A stretch of DNA of 64,000 nt from Flavobacteriales bacterium UBA1937 (GTDB taxonomy: Bacteria > Bacteroidota > Bacteroidia > Flavobacteriales > Weeksellaceae). Within the stretch, counting starts at the first letter, position 1. The number at the start of each line of letters is the position of its first letter. Both the position numbers and the translations under genes were made by a program. Positions 14,923 through 24,569 of the stretch are shown one piece after another. The notes beneath the pieces are model-generated. The model made no database searches. It saw only the letters and a list, made by a program, of their open reading frames with translations, and was not told where the DNA came from. The stretch lies in the NCBI GenBank assembly GCA_002337005.1, contig DDFD01000024.1:20496-84495 (forward strand), written 5' to 3'.

Positions 14923-16152
14923 ATGAAACATCTCAACATAAAAATCTCATTATTCATCAATTACTTTGTTTTTGCAGCTTTGCTAAACAGTGTGGGATTA
15001 CTTATCCAAAAATCACAAAACAGCTATGGTGTTTCAGAAGTAAAAGCAAGTTTTCTAGAACCTGCAAAAGATCTTACTATAGCATTGGTTGCTTTTTTAG
15101 TAGGTTCATTCTTGCCAAAAATTGGTTTCAAAAGAGGAATGCTTATCGGTTATGCTTTGGTATTTATGGGCTGTCTCCAGATGTATTTCGGAAATTCTTA
15201 TCATAATGTCTTGGTGCTATTTGCTTGTACAGGATTTTCGTTTGCTATCATCAAGGTTTCTGTGCTTACTATGTTAGGAATTATTGCTGATACCGAAAGT
15301 AAACACAAAACATTTATGGGTTATATAGAAAGTGTTTTTATGCTGGGTATTGTATTTGCCTATATTGTTTTTCCGATGTTTTACAGTGAAACCAATCCTG
15401 ATGCTTGGCTTAATGTTTATCTTATTTTAGCAGGGTTAATAGGTCTGGTTTTTATCTTTTTCTTTTTTTCAAATTTTGACTTCCCACCTGTTGAAAAGAC
15501 TTCTCTGAAAACAGATATGCACAATATGTTTCGTATTCTAATAAAACCTGTTATTATTCTTTTTGCTGTGTTTGCATTTATGTATGTAATGACGGAACAA
15601 GGAATTATGTCTTGGTTGCCAACTTTTAATCAAAACGTATTGCATCTCAACGAAAAACTGGCAGCTCAAATGGCAGTAATTTTAATGTTAAGTATTGCAT
15701 TTGGGCGTTTCATCTCAGGTTTTATTGTAAAAAAAATACATTGGCATATCTACCTTACGCTATGTTTGTTTATGGCTGCTGCTATTGTTTTAGTAGTACT
15801 TCCAAAAGCGGAAACTGTAAAAATTACAGAAATCAATTCCATTACAAATGTTCCTTTCATTGGTTTTGTATTCCCGGTAATAGGTTTGTTTTTAGCACCA
15901 ATCTATCCAATTATTAACTCTACCATTCTGAGTGCTACCAAAAAAGAAGAACACAGTGCTGTAGCTGGTATCCTCACTTTCTTTTCTGCATTAGGTGGTA
16001 CTAGTGGTTCGCTTATTTTGGGATATCTTTTTCAGGAATTAAAAAGCGGAAAGGCTTTTTATTTCTCTCTAATCCCTCTTTCTATATTGATTGTTGTGAT
16101 TTATTTTATAAGAAAGCAAACAGACCGAAAAGTTGAAAATTCAGATTCATAA
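14923..16152 (+). CDS. MFS transporter, probably for trehalose or a related sugar
   Basis: The 409-residue inner-membrane protein has 12 hydrophobic segments. Its layout resembles the FucP/NarK-like sugar permeases, with KIGFKRGMLIGY between the second and third segments. The ATG at 14923 was preferred over one at 14887 because it starts just before the first membrane segment (MKHLNIKISLF). The trehalase gene begins 10 nt after its stop, so a trehalose or disaccharide importer is inferred. The substrate is not proven by sequence. Confidence 0.85.
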   Translation: MKHLNIKISLFINYFVFAALLNSVGLLIQKSQNSYGVSEVKASFLEPAKDLTIALVAFLVGSFLPKIGFKRGMLIGYALVFMGCLQMYFGNSYHNVLVLFACTGFSFAIIKVSVLTMLGIIADTESKHKTFMGYIESVFMLGIVFAYIVFPMFYSETNPDAWLNVYLILAGLIGLVFIFFFFSNFDFPPVEKTSLKTDMHNMFRILIKPVIILFAVFAFMYVMTEQGIMSWLPTFNQNVLHLNEKLAAQMAVILMLSIAFGRFISGFIVKKIHWHIYLTLCLFMAAAIVLVVLPKAETVKITEINSITNVPFIGFVFPVIGLFLAPIYPIINSTILSATKKEEHSAVAGILTFFSALGGTSGSLILGYLFQELKSGKAFYFSLIPLSILIVVIYFIRKQTDRKVENSDS

Positions 16153-16162
16153 AATTAAAAAA

Positions 16163-17623
16163 ATGGAAAAGCTATTAGAATTAGAAGAAATAAAAGAACT
16201 CTTTATAGAAGTTCAAAAATCATCCATATTTTCTGACCAAAAACAAATGGCAGATGCAATACCTATGATTGATGTGGAAGAAATCGTAGAGAAATATAAT
16301 CAAGAAAAAAACAAAGTAGATTTTGATTTAAAAAATTTTGTAACAACTCATTTTTCTTTTGCCGAATCTTTGAAATATGATTCTTCTAAACAAAGTATAG
16401 AGATACAAGAACACATCAAAAAACTTTGGAAACATTTATCTGTATCTAATCCAGAAAACCAAGGTACTCTAATAGGATTACCAAAACCTTACATAGTACC
16501 TGGAGGTAGATTTAATGAATTTTTTTATTGGGATAGCTATTTTGCAATGCTGGGATTACAAGTTCATAACGAAGTAGAATTAATGAAAAACATTGTAGAA
16601 AATTGTGCTTTCCTTATTAATAATTATGGGAAAATACCAAACGGAAACCGCACCTATTTTCTTAGCAGATCACAACCACCTTACTTTTTTATGATGCTAG
16701 AACTCTTGGCAGAAACTTTACAAAATGATAATCTGATAGTACAATATCTTCCCATTCTAGAAAAAGAATATCAATATTGGATGGATCCTGATGAACAAAA
16801 AATAATAGAATTTCCTGATAACGTTTTTCTAAATAGATATTTTGATAAAAAAAATGAACCAAGAGAAGAGAGCTATTCTATTGATATAGAAGATAAAGCA
16901 AAATCTAAAAATCCTAAATTTTATCAAGATATAAGAAGCGCCTGTGAATCTGGATGGGATTTTTCTTCTAGGTGGTTTGAAGACCCAAAAGACATCAGCA
17001 CCATAGAAACCAGTCATATTATTCCAGTAGAGCTCAATTCATTATTACTAAAAATAGAACAGTTCTTAGGAAAATCATTTAAAACCTATTTTAACAATCT
17101 AGAAAAGTCTGAATTTTATTTAAATGCCTCAAAGAAAAGAGCCACAGCCATTGATAAATACCTCTGGAATAATGATGAAAAAAGGTATGTAGATTATAAT
17201 TTCATAGAAGGCAAAAGTACCAAATCCATCAATGCGGCACTGCTTTATCCTTTATTCTTAAACATTGCCAATGAAGAACAAGCAAAATATATGGCAATAT
17301 TGTTAGAACAAGAACTTCTAAAAGATGGTGGGATACTAACTACCAATATAGAATCTGGCGAGCAATGGGATGCACCCAATGCTTGGGCACCATTACAATG
17401 GATTTGCTATAAAGCAATGAAAAATTATAAGTATGAAGTACTTGCCTCAAAAATTAAAAAAAACTGGTGCGAAAATGTAGAAAACATTTATAAAAAAACA
17501 GGCAAAATGATGGAAAAATACAACGCATTACAAACTAGCACAATTGCAGGAGGTGGAGAATATCCCAATCAAGATGGATTTGGATGGACCAATGGAGTAT
17601 ATATAAAATTAATAAATAGCTAA
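16163..17623 (+). CDS. cytoplasmic alpha,alpha-trehalase (GH37)
   Basis: The 487-residue enzyme hydrolyses trehalose to two glucoses. Signature 1 is PGGRFNEFFYWDSYF and signature 2 is EQWDAPNAWAPLQW. The catalytic acid is Asp266 in ESGWDFSSRW. The general base is probably Glu451 in MEKYNA, followed by GGGEYPNQDGFGWTNG. There is no signal peptide, so it acts in the cytoplasm, unlike TreA of enteric bacteria. The ATG at 16163 was chosen; a TTG at 16133 would overlap the transporter by 20 nt. It is coupled to the upstream MFS gene. Confidence 0.95.
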   Translation: MEKLLELEEIKELFIEVQKSSIFSDQKQMADAIPMIDVEEIVEKYNQEKNKVDFDLKNFVTTHFSFAESLKYDSSKQSIEIQEHIKKLWKHLSVSNPENQGTLIGLPKPYIVPGGRFNEFFYWDSYFAMLGLQVHNEVELMKNIVENCAFLINNYGKIPNGNRTYFLSRSQPPYFFMMLELLAETLQNDNLIVQYLPILEKEYQYWMDPDEQKIIEFPDNVFLNRYFDKKNEPREESYSIDIEDKAKSKNPKFYQDIRSACESGWDFSSRWFEDPKDISTIETSHIIPVELNSLLLKIEQFLGKSFKTYFNNLEKSEFYLNASKKRATAIDKYLWNNDEKRYVDYNFIEGKSTKSINAALLYPLFLNIANEEQAKYMAILLEQELLKDGGILTTNIESGEQWDAPNAWAPLQWICYKAMKNYKYEVLASKIKKNWCENVENIYKKTGKMMEKYNALQTSTIAGGGEYPNQDGFGWTNGVYIKLINS

Positions 17624-17733
17624 TAATTTTTATGATGCACTTCATTTTTAGTAATTTAAAAAATCATTTTTTGCAGAATTAACAGCGGGAAAATGTTAAA
17701 TAAATGTTAAATTTTCATTTATTTTTCAACATC

Positions 17734-17753
17734 AAACGTTTGCGCAAACGTTT
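17734..17753. promoter_or_regulatory. compound LacI-family operator
   Basis: AAACGTTTGCGCAAACGTTT is a perfect 20-bp palindrome centred on CG-CG half sites. Inside it, GCAAACGTTTGC (17744-17755) is a second perfect palindrome, shifted by half a site. Both match LacI/GalR-type operators. It lies 167 nt before the GH65 gene. TATTTTTC (17720-17727), a 7-of-8 match to the -7 element, is just upstream, so a bound repressor would cover the likely transcription start. No second copy was seen elsewhere in the locus. The rest of 17624-17919 shows no gene. Confidence 0.82.
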
Positions 17754-17919
17754 GCAATTAACATAAATTTAACATACTTCACTTACAAGGATTTTCAATC
17801 AATTTTTAAGATAGATTTACCCAAAACAAAATTTAATACAAATTATTTTTTCACACTCATGGTACTAGCAGGATTACTTATTTTTTTGTTAGTACCTATT
17901 TATCAAAACTAATTAATAT

Positions 17920-19926
17920 ATGAAATCATTTTTATTAACCATACTTTTCAGCATTATTTCAATCGAAGGTTTTGCTCAAATTCATATCTCAGACCAATGG
18001 CACCTTACTGCTAATTCCAGAGAAAATTACAATGGCGTATCTATGGCAAATGGTCAGTTTGGGATTGTTACAGATGATACTCCACTTCGTCACAAAGAAG
18101 TTATTCTAGGCGGAGTTTACGAAGCCAGCCCAGAAAACGGAATCAGCAGAATAGTAAGAGGAATAGAATTTCTTAATCTAAGATTAAAAATTAATAACAA
18201 GGAAGTTACTGGACAAAACATAAGCAACTGGCAGCAAACCATTGATATGAAACAAGGAATTTCTACCACTTCTTTCAGTTTTCAAGATTTAGCATCTATA
18301 GACTACAGTATTTTAGCTAATAGAGCCAATCCTTTCGCTGCAATGGCAATTGTGGAAATTACGCCCAAAAAAAACATAGAGATAGCTGCATTTAATTATA
18401 TGCAAGTTCCGGAAGAATTAAAGAATGCCAAGAAGAATTACCGTGTTCTAAAAGATAATGAATATCTGATGCCTGTTTTTGGCACCGTAGCCAATACACT
18501 TAACGGAAAATACAAAGTAGCTGCTTCTACCACCTTTTTGTTTGACAATCAAAAAGAAGAACTTAAATATGAAAACGAAGAATTAGGTTTTTATAAAAAA
18601 CTATCAAAAGGCATAAAATATCGTTTTGCCATTGCTGGTGGAATATGTACTTCAAAAGATGTAACAGACCCTCTAAACGAATCTGAGAGACAACCCATAT
18701 TTGCTCTACAAGAAGGTATTGACAAAATGTTGGAAAGACATAAAAAAGCTTGGGCAGAACTTTGGGATTCCGGCGATATAGAAATAGAAGGTGATCTAGA
18801 CGCACAACAAAGAGTACGTTTTGCACTTTACAATCTTTACTCTTTTATGAGACCAAATTCCAGACAAAGTATTGCTCCTATGGGATTATCTTCACAAGGA
18901 TATAACGGACATATTTTTTGGGACACAGAATTATGGATGTATCCTATTTTTCTAGCACTACAGCCAGAGATGGCGAAATCTTGTCTCGATTATAGATTTG
19001 ACAGATTAGAAAAAGCAAAGCAAAAAGCCAACATCTATGGCTACAAAGGAGCGATGTACCCTTGGGAGTCAGACGATACTGGTGAAGAAGCAACACCTAC
19101 TTGGGCTTTAACTGGAATTTTTGAACAACACATTACTTCTGATATTGCAATTGCTTTTTGGAATTATTATACCGTAACACAAGATAAGACTTGGCTAAAA
19201 GAAAATTATAAAGTTTTGAAAGAAACTGCAGATTTTTGGGTAAGTAGAGTCCATAAAAATGAAGATGGAAGCTACTCTATAAAAAATGTAGTAGGCGCAG
19301 ACGAATATGCACAGCATGTAGATGATAATGCATTTACCAACGGAGCTGCCATAGAAGCTCTCAGAAACACGATAAAAGCAGCTACCATTCTTGGCGAAAA
19401 TATTAATCCTATGTGGAAAGAAGTTGCAGATAAACTACTCATCCATAAGGAAAACGGAATCACTCAAAATTATAAAGGATATAAAGGTCAAATGATAAAA
19501 CAAGCCGATGTCAATTTATTAGCTTATCCGCTTCACATCATTACGGATAAAAACCAGATAGAAAAAGACTTAGTTTATTATTCTGAGAAAATGGATAAAA
19601 ACGATGGCCCTGCAATGGGAGCTGGTGTATTAGCTGTAATGTACGCAAGAATGGGAAATGCAGAAAAAGCATATGATTATTTTGTAAAATCATATTTGCC
19701 AAACTCTAGACCTCCTTTTGGTGTTTTTTCAGAATCTGCAAAAAGCAACAATCCTTATTTTGCTACAGGTGCAGGTGCAATGTTACAGAGTATCATCTAT
19801 GGATTTGGCGGGGTAGAACTTACAGACACGGGAATAAAATACAACAAAGGAATATTACCAAAAAAATGGAAATCCTTAAAAATAAAAGGAATTGGAATAA
19901 ATGAAAAACTAATCCAAATCCCTTAA
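17920..19926 (+). CDS. periplasmic GH65 alpha-glucoside hydrolase
   Basis: The 668-residue protein has a signal peptide (cleavage after GFAQ), an N-terminal beta-sandwich domain (residues 25-270) and an (alpha/alpha)6 barrel. The GH65 acid is Glu462 in GADEYAQHVDDNAFTN. A second acid, Glu605 in FGVFSESAKSNN, sits where GH65 hydrolases carry the general base and phosphorylases do not. The spacing is close to that recalled for the Flavobacterium johnsoniae kojibiose hydrolase. Hydrolysis of kojibiose, trehalose or a similar alpha-glucoside is inferred. It is the first gene after the operator and precedes susC by 32 nt. Confidence 0.87.
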   Translation: MKSFLLTILFSIISIEGFAQIHISDQWHLTANSRENYNGVSMANGQFGIVTDDTPLRHKEVILGGVYEASPENGISRIVRGIEFLNLRLKINNKEVTGQNISNWQQTIDMKQGISTTSFSFQDLASIDYSILANRANPFAAMAIVEITPKKNIEIAAFNYMQVPEELKNAKKNYRVLKDNEYLMPVFGTVANTLNGKYKVAASTTFLFDNQKEELKYENEELGFYKKLSKGIKYRFAIAGGICTSKDVTDPLNESERQPIFALQEGIDKMLERHKKAWAELWDSGDIEIEGDLDAQQRVRFALYNLYSFMRPNSRQSIAPMGLSSQGYNGHIFWDTELWMYPIFLALQPEMAKSCLDYRFDRLEKAKQKANIYGYKGAMYPWESDDTGEEATPTWALTGIFEQHITSDIAIAFWNYYTVTQDKTWLKENYKVLKETADFWVSRVHKNEDGSYSIKNVVGADEYAQHVDDNAFTNGAAIEALRNTIKAATILGENINPMWKEVADKLLIHKENGITQNYKGYKGQMIKQADVNLLAYPLHIITDKNQIEKDLVYYSEKMDKNDGPAMGAGVLAVMYARMGNAEKAYDYFVKSYLPNSRPPFGVFSESAKSNNPYFATGAGAMLQSIIYGFGGVELTDTGIKYNKGILPKKWKSLKIKGIGINEKLIQIP

Positions 19927-19958
19927 ACAAAAAATATATTAATCCAAAATTTTATTAC

Positions 19959-22754
19959 ATGAGAAAACAAAAACTACCTTTAATTCTTGCAGCTTTTATG
20001 GTAAGCGGATTTGCCATGGCTCAAGAAAAGGAAAAAGAAAAAAACATTGATGAAGTAGTGCTCATTGGTTACGGCTCTACTAAGAAAAAAGATGCTACAG
20101 GAGCTCTATCATCGGTAAAAGCCGAAGATTTTAACAAAGGAACTAACACATCTCCTGAACAATTATTACAAGGAAAAGCAGCTGGTGTACAAATTACATC
20201 TGCAAGTGGAGATCCTAATGCTAAATCTTCAGTAACAATTAGAGGTTTTAGTTCCGTAAGAGCTGGTGCAGATCCTTTGTATGTAATTGACGGCGTGCCA
20301 TTATCATCTGGAGATAGTAGCTCTGGTAGAGCAGATCTAGGTTTCGGTGCTGGTGGTGCTTCTAATCCGATGAACTTTATCAATCCTAGTGATATTGAAA
20401 GCATGGATATTTTAAAAGATGCTTCTGCTACTGCCATTTATGGCTCTAGAGGAGCTAATGGAGTTATTTTAATTACCACTAAAAAAGGAAAAAAAGGAGC
20501 AGGACAACTTTCATTTTCTGCTACAGGTGGTTTTAGTAATATTTCTAAAAAATATGATTTGCTTTCCGCATCCGAATTCGCTAGTGCAAGCCCTTCTAAT
20601 AATAAAGGAGTTTCAATAGACCCTTTAAAATCTGTTTTAAGAACTGGATCAAATCAACAATATGATTTATCTTACGGAGGAGGCTCTGATAATGGTAGCT
20701 ACAGAGTTTCTTTTGGATATCTAGATCAAAAAGGAATTATTCAAAACTCTGGTCAAAACAAAACCAACGTTTCTTACTTCTTAAATCAAAAATTCTTTGA
20801 TAAAAAATTAAATCTAGAATCAAGTTTATCTGCAAGTTTCATTAGAGCTTATTCTCCACCTTTGGCAGAGAGTGCTGGTGCAGAAGGAGATATTATCATA
20901 AGCGCACTTCGTTGGAATCCTACTTTAAGTCTATATGATTCTAATGAAGCTTCTGGCTTTACTAAAGTTTCTGACAACCCTAGAAATCCACTTAATTTAC
21001 TCAACTACTATACAGATATTACCAAAACATTTAGAACAGTTGGTAATCTTGCTGCTACAGTTACTATAGCAAAAGGTTTAGATTTTAAATCTAGTTTTGG
21101 AGTAGATTATTCAAACTCTCAGAGAGGTGTTGCAGCATCTAATTATATTAATGTAAACCAAATTGCATCTGCTGATGGTGTAGCTGGATTAGGAAACGTT
21201 AGAAAATACAATTACCTGATAGAAAACACATTAAACTACAACACAAACCTTACAGAAGGTTTAAAATTAAATGCTTTAGCTGGTTACTCTTTTCAACAAT
21301 TTGATAATTATGGAGAATCAATAATAGTTACTGGATTTGGAAATGCTCATGACCAGAATGATTATCTAAAAAATATTTATATAGGCACTAAGGTAAATAC
21401 CTCTGGAACCGGACAGTTTGTAAATACTGCTTTTGATGAACCTACTGTAAAACTTCAATCATTTTTTGGAAGAGCAATTTTCACCTATAATGATAAGTAC
21501 ACATTAAACGCAATAGTAAGAAGAGATGGTTCTTCTAAATTTGGAGATAACAATAAATATGGAACATTCCCTGCAATATCAGTAGCTTGGAATATTGACA
21601 AAGAAGAATTTTCTCCGAGTGTTTTTAATTCATTAAAATTAAGAGGAGGATGGGGAATCACTGGTAATCAAGATTTTCCGGCCGGTGCTTCCAAAACTTA
21701 TCTTAGACCAATAAACGGAGTTTGGAGAACCGTAAATTATGGAAATCCAGATTTAAGATGGGAACAAACCGAACAGTACAATGCAGGGATTGATTTTGGA
21801 ATCGTAAACAATAAATTAACTGGTACTTTAGATTTTTATAATAAAACCAGCAAAGATATTTTATGGTACACTCCAGAAATCCAGAGACCAACAGATGTTC
21901 CTTTTAGTTGGAAAAACTTAAAAAACACCAAACTTACTTCTAAAGGTGTAGAATTTACATTAAACTATAAAGTTGTAAAATCTCAAGATTTCAATCTAGA
22001 TGTAGGCGGAAATATTTCTTATAACATTACAAAAACTACAGGTATAAAAGCCGATGGTTTTACTGGTTCTGAAGGAATTAGAACTGGTACTCTAAACGGA
22101 CAAGGGCTAACAGATGAGTTTGCACAAGGACACTTTGAAGGCTCTGAATTATACACCTATAATTTGTTACAATTTTTAGGATTTGATAGCAATGGTCTAT
22201 CATTATACAGAACAGCAGATGGTGGCACTACCAGTGATATAGGTAAAGCAGTAAAAATGCATTCTGGTTCTGCACTTCCTAACTACAATGTTGGTTTATA
22301 CATCAAAGGAAGCTATAAAGATTGGGATTTTGCGGCTAACGGTTACGGGCAGTATGGTGGTTTAATATATGACAATACTGCAAATGCTCTTTTCTATTCA
22401 GCTGCTCTGTCTCAAGGTACTAATGTAACACGAGATATCATTAATAATGGTGAAGCTACAACAGGAAATGCTAATGCTGCTTCTACACGTTTTCTGCATT
22501 CTTCAGACTTTTTTAGATTAGCGAATTTGAGTATTGGTTATACTTTAAAAGGACAAAGCGGAATTTTTGATTATGTAAAATCTATTAGATTTAATGTTAC
22601 AGGGCAGAATTTATTTATTATAACCGGATATAAAGGATTTGACCCTGAAGTTAATACCAATAAAGCCATCAATGGCGTACCTTCTTACGGTATTGATTAT
22701 GCTTCTTACCCGAAAGCTAGAATTTTCTCCGCTGGTATTAATGTTAATTTTTAA
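19959..22754 (+). CDS. susC: SusC-like TonB-dependent transporter
   Basis: This 931-residue outer-membrane barrel imports oligosaccharides with its SusD partner. It has a signal peptide (ending GFAMAQ), a TonB box directly after it (NIDEVVLIGYGS), a plug domain (VTIRGFSSV, PLYVIDGVP, DASATAIYGSRGANGVI), and a 22-strand beta-barrel ending in NVNF. It lacks the carboxypeptidase-regulatory-like domain found before the TonB box in most SusC proteins, so it is about 80-100 residues shorter than usual. It is 12 nt from the SusD gene. Confidence 0.95.
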   Translation: MRKQKLPLILAAFMVSGFAMAQEKEKEKNIDEVVLIGYGSTKKKDATGALSSVKAEDFNKGTNTSPEQLLQGKAAGVQITSASGDPNAKSSVTIRGFSSVRAGADPLYVIDGVPLSSGDSSSGRADLGFGAGGASNPMNFINPSDIESMDILKDASATAIYGSRGANGVILITTKKGKKGAGQLSFSATGGFSNISKKYDLLSASEFASASPSNNKGVSIDPLKSVLRTGSNQQYDLSYGGGSDNGSYRVSFGYLDQKGIIQNSGQNKTNVSYFLNQKFFDKKLNLESSLSASFIRAYSPPLAESAGAEGDIIISALRWNPTLSLYDSNEASGFTKVSDNPRNPLNLLNYYTDITKTFRTVGNLAATVTIAKGLDFKSSFGVDYSNSQRGVAASNYINVNQIASADGVAGLGNVRKYNYLIENTLNYNTNLTEGLKLNALAGYSFQQFDNYGESIIVTGFGNAHDQNDYLKNIYIGTKVNTSGTGQFVNTAFDEPTVKLQSFFGRAIFTYNDKYTLNAIVRRDGSSKFGDNNKYGTFPAISVAWNIDKEEFSPSVFNSLKLRGGWGITGNQDFPAGASKTYLRPINGVWRTVNYGNPDLRWEQTEQYNAGIDFGIVNNKLTGTLDFYNKTSKDILWYTPEIQRPTDVPFSWKNLKNTKLTSKGVEFTLNYKVVKSQDFNLDVGGNISYNITKTTGIKADGFTGSEGIRTGTLNGQGLTDEFAQGHFEGSELYTYNLLQFLGFDSNGLSLYRTADGGTTSDIGKAVKMHSGSALPNYNVGLYIKGSYKDWDFAANGYGQYGGLIYDNTANALFYSAALSQGTNVTRDIINNGEATTGNANAASTRFLHSSDFFRLANLSIGYTLKGQSGIFDYVKSIRFNVTGQNLFIITGYKGFDPEVNTNKAINGVPSYGIDYASYPKARIFSAGINVNF

Positions 22755-22766
22755 AAATTTTAAATT

Positions 22767-24350
22767 ATGAAAAAAAGAAATACAACCATAATTGCGCTAG
22801 GTGCAGTACTTTTTAGTTTATTAAGTTGCAACATAGACGAAAGACTAAATGATTCTATATCTGAAAAAGATCCAAAAGCAGAAACACTATCAACTGCATC
22901 ACAATCATTAGCTTACACCTATACTTTACTAGAAGGACCTGGTAGTCCTTGGTCTATATGGACACTAAATGAAGATTCTTCTGATGAAGAAGCAAAACCA
23001 ACTAGAGGATCAGATTGGTATGATGGAGGTAAGTGGCAACAGATGCATTTACATACTTGGACATCATCTAATCCACAAGTTGTTAATAGCTACAATGATA
23101 TTAATAAAGGAATTGCATATGCTACACAAGTTTTAGGCTTTTCTAATGCTACTAAACAAGAAAAAGCTGAAGCTACCTTTTTACAAACTTATTTTCTTTG
23201 GCTATTGACTGATCATTTTGGTCAAACTATTTTAAGAGAACCAAAAGAAGTTTCATCTGTACCATCTATTTATTGGACGAGATCAGAAGCTATTGACAAA
23301 GAAATTACAATGCTGGAAGCAGTAATTAATGATCTACCTGCATACAGCCCTTCTTCGGCTTTTAAAGCAAGTAAAAATGCTGGTTATGCATTATTAGCAA
23401 AATTGTACTTAAATAAAGCGGTATATAAAGCGACAGATGCAGACGGTAAACCACAAGTAGTTACTCCTGCGATGTTTCAATCTGCAGACATGGATAAAGT
23501 CATAGAATATACAGATAAGGCTATGGCAGGAACTAGCTTTACCAATATTGCAGGAAACAATGCCGGACAAAACTATTTCCAAAATTTTGCACCTGATAAT
23601 GGTGAAAAATCTACCGAAATAATTTTTTCAAAACAAAACACCAATAGTATTGGATCTGCAATGTTTCAGTTCTCATTCATGACCACTCACTATAAACAAA
23701 TTCCTGATGGATATAATGGACCTGTTACCACTACAGACTTATATAACAAGTTTATCAGTAAAGATCCTAATGACCCTAGACTTTCTACTTCTCTTTCTTA
23801 TCTTACTACAAATAGTGGAATAAAAGCAGGATTGCTATTAGGTCAACAATATGATTATAATGGCGTTGCTCTAAAAACCAGAACTGGGGCTCCATTAATA
23901 TTTACAACAGACTTTGATTTATCTTCGTCTAATGAAGCTCAAGGGATTAGAGTTATAAAATACCTTCCAGATTTTTCAGCAGTTGGAAAAGTAAACTCAA
24001 ATGCAAACAACGACTTCATTTTCTTAAGTTTATCTGATTGTTTGTTAATGAAAGCCGAAGCATACGCTAGAAAAGGTAATTTCACCACCGCAAACACTCT
24101 CGTAGGAAATTTAAGAACTGCAAGAGGTGCTGCTTCTATTACCGTAAGTAGTTTACAGGATATTCTAGACGAAAGAGCAAGAGAACTATATTGGCAAGGA
24201 CACAGAAGAACAGACCAAATTAGATTTGGAACATTCCTTCAGCCGTGCCAAGGAAGAAGTACAACTTCTGATAGACATGTAATGGTGTTTCCTATTCCTG
24301 TAGCTGCACTTACTGCTGCACCTACAATGCATCAAAATCCTGGGTACTAA
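22767..24350 (+). CDS. susD: SusD-like sugar-binding lipoprotein
   Basis: The 527-residue surface lipoprotein closes over the SusC channel and binds glycan. The lipobox is LLSC with Cys21. The N-terminal SusD domain has TPR-like helices, and the C-terminal region ends in the characteristic DERARELYWQGHRRTDQIRFG and IPVAAL motifs. It pairs with the adjacent SusC. A strong terminator at 24376-24410 follows, ending the GH65-susC-susD unit. Confidence 0.95.
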   Translation: MKKRNTTIIALGAVLFSLLSCNIDERLNDSISEKDPKAETLSTASQSLAYTYTLLEGPGSPWSIWTLNEDSSDEEAKPTRGSDWYDGGKWQQMHLHTWTSSNPQVVNSYNDINKGIAYATQVLGFSNATKQEKAEATFLQTYFLWLLTDHFGQTILREPKEVSSVPSIYWTRSEAIDKEITMLEAVINDLPAYSPSSAFKASKNAGYALLAKLYLNKAVYKATDADGKPQVVTPAMFQSADMDKVIEYTDKAMAGTSFTNIAGNNAGQNYFQNFAPDNGEKSTEIIFSKQNTNSIGSAMFQFSFMTTHYKQIPDGYNGPVTTTDLYNKFISKDPNDPRLSTSLSYLTTNSGIKAGLLLGQQYDYNGVALKTRTGAPLIFTTDFDLSSSNEAQGIRVIKYLPDFSAVGKVNSNANNDFIFLSLSDCLLMKAEAYARKGNFTTANTLVGNLRTARGAASITVSSLQDILDERARELYWQGHRRTDQIRFGTFLQPCQGRSTTSDRHVMVFPIPVAALTAAPTMHQNPGY

Positions 24351-24375
24351 TCAAATTAACAATAAAGTGTTTTTC

Positions 24376-24410
24376 AGAAGGGTAGAGATTTTTTACTCTA
24401 CCCTTCTTTT
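24376..24410 (+). terminator. terminator after susD
   Basis: A 12-bp perfect stem (AGAAGGGTAGAG pairing with CTCTACCCTTCT) around an 8-nt loop, with T residues after it. It separates susC/susD from the downstream glycosidase genes and may allow partial read-through. Confidence 0.88.
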
Positions 24411-24569
24411 AAAAACAATATTAATAACACTCTACAAGTTAATATCTCTATTATTAACAGAAAAAACGTATCTTTTCTGTATTCATAATTGATATTAATA
24501 TCCCAGCAACTACTAAAGAGATTAGTTACCAAAATTTATATTTTACTATCACACCAAAAAAAATACAAA

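Noticed and set aside
17859..17914. Tiny frame MVLAGLLIFLLVPIYQN before the GH65 gene, and an inverted repeat GGTACTA/TAGTACC
   Set aside because: Seventeen codons with no clear start context; the 7-bp arms with a 22-nt loop are too weak to call a structure.
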